Source of the DNA: Acidaminococcaceae bacterium UBA2453
Lineage (GTDB): Bacteria > Bacillota > Negativicutes > Acidaminococcales > Acidaminococcaceae
Length of the DNA stretch: 8,052 bases
Direction: 5' to 3'
Assembly: GCA_002342505.1 (NCBI GenBank)
Contig: DDQB01000037.1
Span: forward strand, 14,516-22,567
Notes under the pieces: model-generated
The model's database searches: none
What the model was told of the DNA's origin: nothing
What the model saw: the letters and a program-made list of their open reading frames with translations, nothing else
Program-made: the position numbers and the translations under genes
In this document: positions 6,601 through 8,052 of the stretch, in pieces
How positions within the stretch are numbered: position 1 is the stretch's first letter
How the letters are laid out: the number at the start of each line of letters is the position of its first letter

Positions 6601-7647
6601 TTAGTTAGTTTTAATCTGCTCATAAGGGATATTCAAATGTTGCCAGTCTTTTGTATCACCGTAAGAAAAATGCCACCACTCTTCTTTTCCCTGCACAAAC
6701 CCTGCATCTTGCATTACAGATACAAGCAGGTCACGCAAATTTCTCTGGCGCTCCGTTCCTCCTGTAAAACCAGGGAACTGACGTACCGATACTTCGTCAA
6801 AATCGCTGATCATGTCCACCGGTTCTCCGGTTTGCAAATCGTATAGACTTACATCAATCGTCCGCCCGGTATTCCTGTCTTCCCCTCTGTCGGGCAGTGG
6901 AAGCATATTCTTTTTATCTTTTGGCATTAAATCGGAAGCCAGCTTTGATACGTACCAGGGGCGATATGCCTCCCAGATCAGAAGACCGTATCCATATGCA
7001 GCCAGTTTTTCTGATGCTCTTTGCAGAGCGTTCGCCGCTTCGGAATCCATAAAAGCGTCTGCTGCATCATGCAGCGGTATTCCAAATATAGTATCCGCAC
7101 CGGTGTATCGCAATGCGATTTTGGCGCTGGGAACCGCCGCACGGACCGAAACAAGTTTCGCCGCCTTCCCCTGTTGCAGTTTGACCGGAACGGCAGCCTG
7201 ACGGGCAGCTTCTTTCAGCGCATTGTAATCGCCGGAAACTTCTACCCGATAAATTTTATTTCCTTCACCCGGGAAAAAATTGCGTGCAAAACGTTTACCG
7301 CCAATCTTGCACACAATGCCGTTACCATCTGTGTCGCGCTCAAAATGGACCGGCGCTTCTGCCGAAAGGATCGGTCCGTCTTCTTTCAAAGTATATGAAT
7401 CAAAACGAACCTTTTTTAACGGAAATATATTTGCGAAAGAAAAATCTTTGTCTTCCGCATCCGAATGGAATGCAATCTCCAGATTGCCTTTGTTTTCCCT
7501 CACAAGGAAAACAGAAGCATTGCCATAATACATCCCCAGCAGGTATCTTACGTCTTTTGGAACGGATTTAGACGCAGACACCAAAGGCGAAAACGAAAAA
7601 AGCGCAACGGCAAGAAGAATGCCTGCGGAAAATTTTCTTATCCTCAT
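6601..7647 (-). CDS. Exported VanX-like (M15D D-Ala-D-Ala dipeptidase family) protein with altered zinc site
   Basis: 348 residues. A signal peptide (MRIRK, hydrophobic core, then LVSA) probably ends near Ala25. Residues 32-135 form a beta-rich domain (YLLGMYYGNASVFLV, FARNFFPGEGN) that I do not recognise by name. Residues 177-345 are VanX/DdpX-like: Tyr181, YGYGLLIWEAYRP with Arg229 (VanX Arg71), GRTIDVSLY with Asp265 (VanX zinc ligand Asp123), DMISDFDEVS, RNLRDLL, and EEWWHF with Glu323 (catalytic base Glu181) and His326 (zinc ligand His184). The SSHSRG segment reads EDRNTG here, putting Arg258 where the zinc ligand His116 belongs. Canonical enzymes hydrolyse D-Ala-D-Ala. With one ligand missing, this copy may be inactive, bind zinc differently, or act on another target. 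It begins 47 bp after the nitrilase-type gene on the same strand. Start ATG at 7647; weak ribosome binding site (GTGGA). Family call is firm; activity is doubtful. Confidence 0.85.
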   Translation of the reverse strand: MRIRKFSAGILLAVALFSFSPLVSASKSVPKDVRYLLGMYYGNASVFLVRENKGNLEIAFHSDAEDKDFSFANIFPLKKVRFDSYTLKEDGPILSAEAPVHFERDTDGNGIVCKIGGKRFARNFFPGEGNKIYRVEVSGDYNALKEAARQAAVPVKLQQGKAAKLVSVRAAVPSAKIALRYTGADTIFGIPLHDAADAFMDSEAANALQRASEKLAAYGYGLLIWEAYRPWYVSKLASDLMPKDKKNMLPLPDRGEDRNTGRTIDVSLYDLQTGEPVDMISDFDEVSVRQFPGFTGGTERQRNLRDLLVSVMQDAGFVQGKEEWWHFSYGDTKDWQHLNIPYEQIKTN

Positions 7648-7694
7648 AGTCGTTCATCCACTTTCGTCTAAATTGATTTGCAGCAGAAATCGAT

Positions 7695-8052
7695 TCAGGA
7701 TAATGGCCTGTCTATAGTAAAACGGGTATCCTGCAAAGCGTTCAGCACTTTTCTTGCTTTTTTTATCTGGTCCAAATCGATTTCGGCAAATATAAGTCTT
7801 TCCTTGTCATCACCTTCCGCAATGATCCGGTTCATTGGATCGATTACACGTGAATGCCCGTAAAAAGGGTCGCCCTTAAACGTGCCCACACAGTTGACAG
7901 CAGCGATAAACAAATGATTTTCAAAAGCCCGGGCCCGTGACAACAAATCAAATCCGTCGCCCCTGCGAGAAGGCCACTCAGCCGGACAGACGATAAGCTG
8001 CGCGCCCTGCTTTGCCAGATATCGGTAAAACTCCGGAAAACGCAAATCGTAG
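7695..8052 (-). CDS. Carbon-nitrogen hydrolase (Nit2/YafV-like), 5' end beyond window
   Basis: Only the C-terminal half (about 118 residues) is inside the window. The first visible codons from the right edge are Tyr-Asp followed by LRFPEF, the residues right after the nitrilase nucleophile in the motif CYDLRFPE. The last base of the window supplies a C on the minus strand, as the third base of a Cys TGC codon would. The TTG at 8045 lies inside this motif and is not a start. Further family marks are the AEWPSRR loop, LLSRARAFENHLFIAAVNCVG, FYGHSRVIDPMNRIIAEGDD and a final EIDLDQI...LQDTRF. The WP..R and ARAFEN pattern is closest to the omega-amidase type (Nit2/YafV), which removes amide groups from alpha-keto acids such as alpha-ketoglutaramate. 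The triad Glu, Lys and Cys codons are all outside the window, so activity cannot be judged. Followed by the VanX-like gene after 47 bp. Confidence 0.88.
   Translation of the reverse strand, partial: YDLRFPEFYRYLAKQGAQLIVCPAEWPSRRGDGFDLLSRARAFENHLFIAAVNCVGTFKGDPFYGHSRVIDPMNRIIAEGDDKERLIFAEIDLDQIKKARKVLNALQDTRFTIDRPLS

Noticed and set aside
1..8052. CRISPR arrays, insertion sequences, tRNA or rRNA genes, phage genes
   Set aside because: No repeated spacer pattern, transposase motif, cloverleaf or rRNA-like stretch was seen by eye on either strand.

Overview
The window reads as chromosomal DNA of a low- to mid-GC Firmicute. The FabK-type enoyl reductase, the type II MurB, the YlbF-family protein and the AGGAGG-like ribosome binding sites all fit this. 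The overall gene style suggests Negativicutes (the Dialister/Megasphaera/Veillonella group), but that is an inference from the sequence and not a proven placement. There are no RNA genes, mobile elements, CRISPR arrays or long repeats. Gene density is high and every real gene lies in one of two convergent blocks.

Plus-strand block, 1-2206. A glutamine-dependent-type NAD+ synthetase (nadE) runs in from beyond the left edge. An 80-bp gap follows, then a small exported 3D-domain (MltA/YuiC-like) cell-wall protein with a lysine-rich tail. The convergence point at 2209-2247 holds a GC-rich hairpin terminator. Its U-tract serves the minus strand, and it may also work in the other direction.

Minus-strand block, 8052 down to 2264. 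In transcription order it holds: the C-terminal half of a Nit2/YafV-like carbon-nitrogen hydrolase (cut at the right edge); an exported VanX-like M15 protein with an N-terminal beta-rich extension; a 105-bp AT-rich gap that may hold a promoter; a YlbF-family protein; MurB; an unrecognised 516-residue protein; a zinc-ribbon membrane protein; and a FabK-type enoyl-ACP reductase. From ylbF to the zinc-ribbon gene the junctions are extremely tight (1-bp gap, 4-bp ATGA overlap, 12-bp gap with the stop codon inside the next ribosome binding site). fabK follows after 37 bp. This looks like one envelope-oriented operon, joining peptidoglycan precursor synthesis (MurB) and fatty-acid elongation (FabK) to two uncharacterised proteins.

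The most notable observations are two enzymes that look complete but lack a key active-site residue. The amidase domain of the NAD+ synthetase has Phe where the catalytic Cys should be. The VanX-like protein has Arg where the first zinc-binding His should be. The uncharacterised 516-residue and zinc-ribbon pair downstream of murB is the best candidate for undescribed biology. Nothing here is clear evidence of a wholly new multi-gene system.
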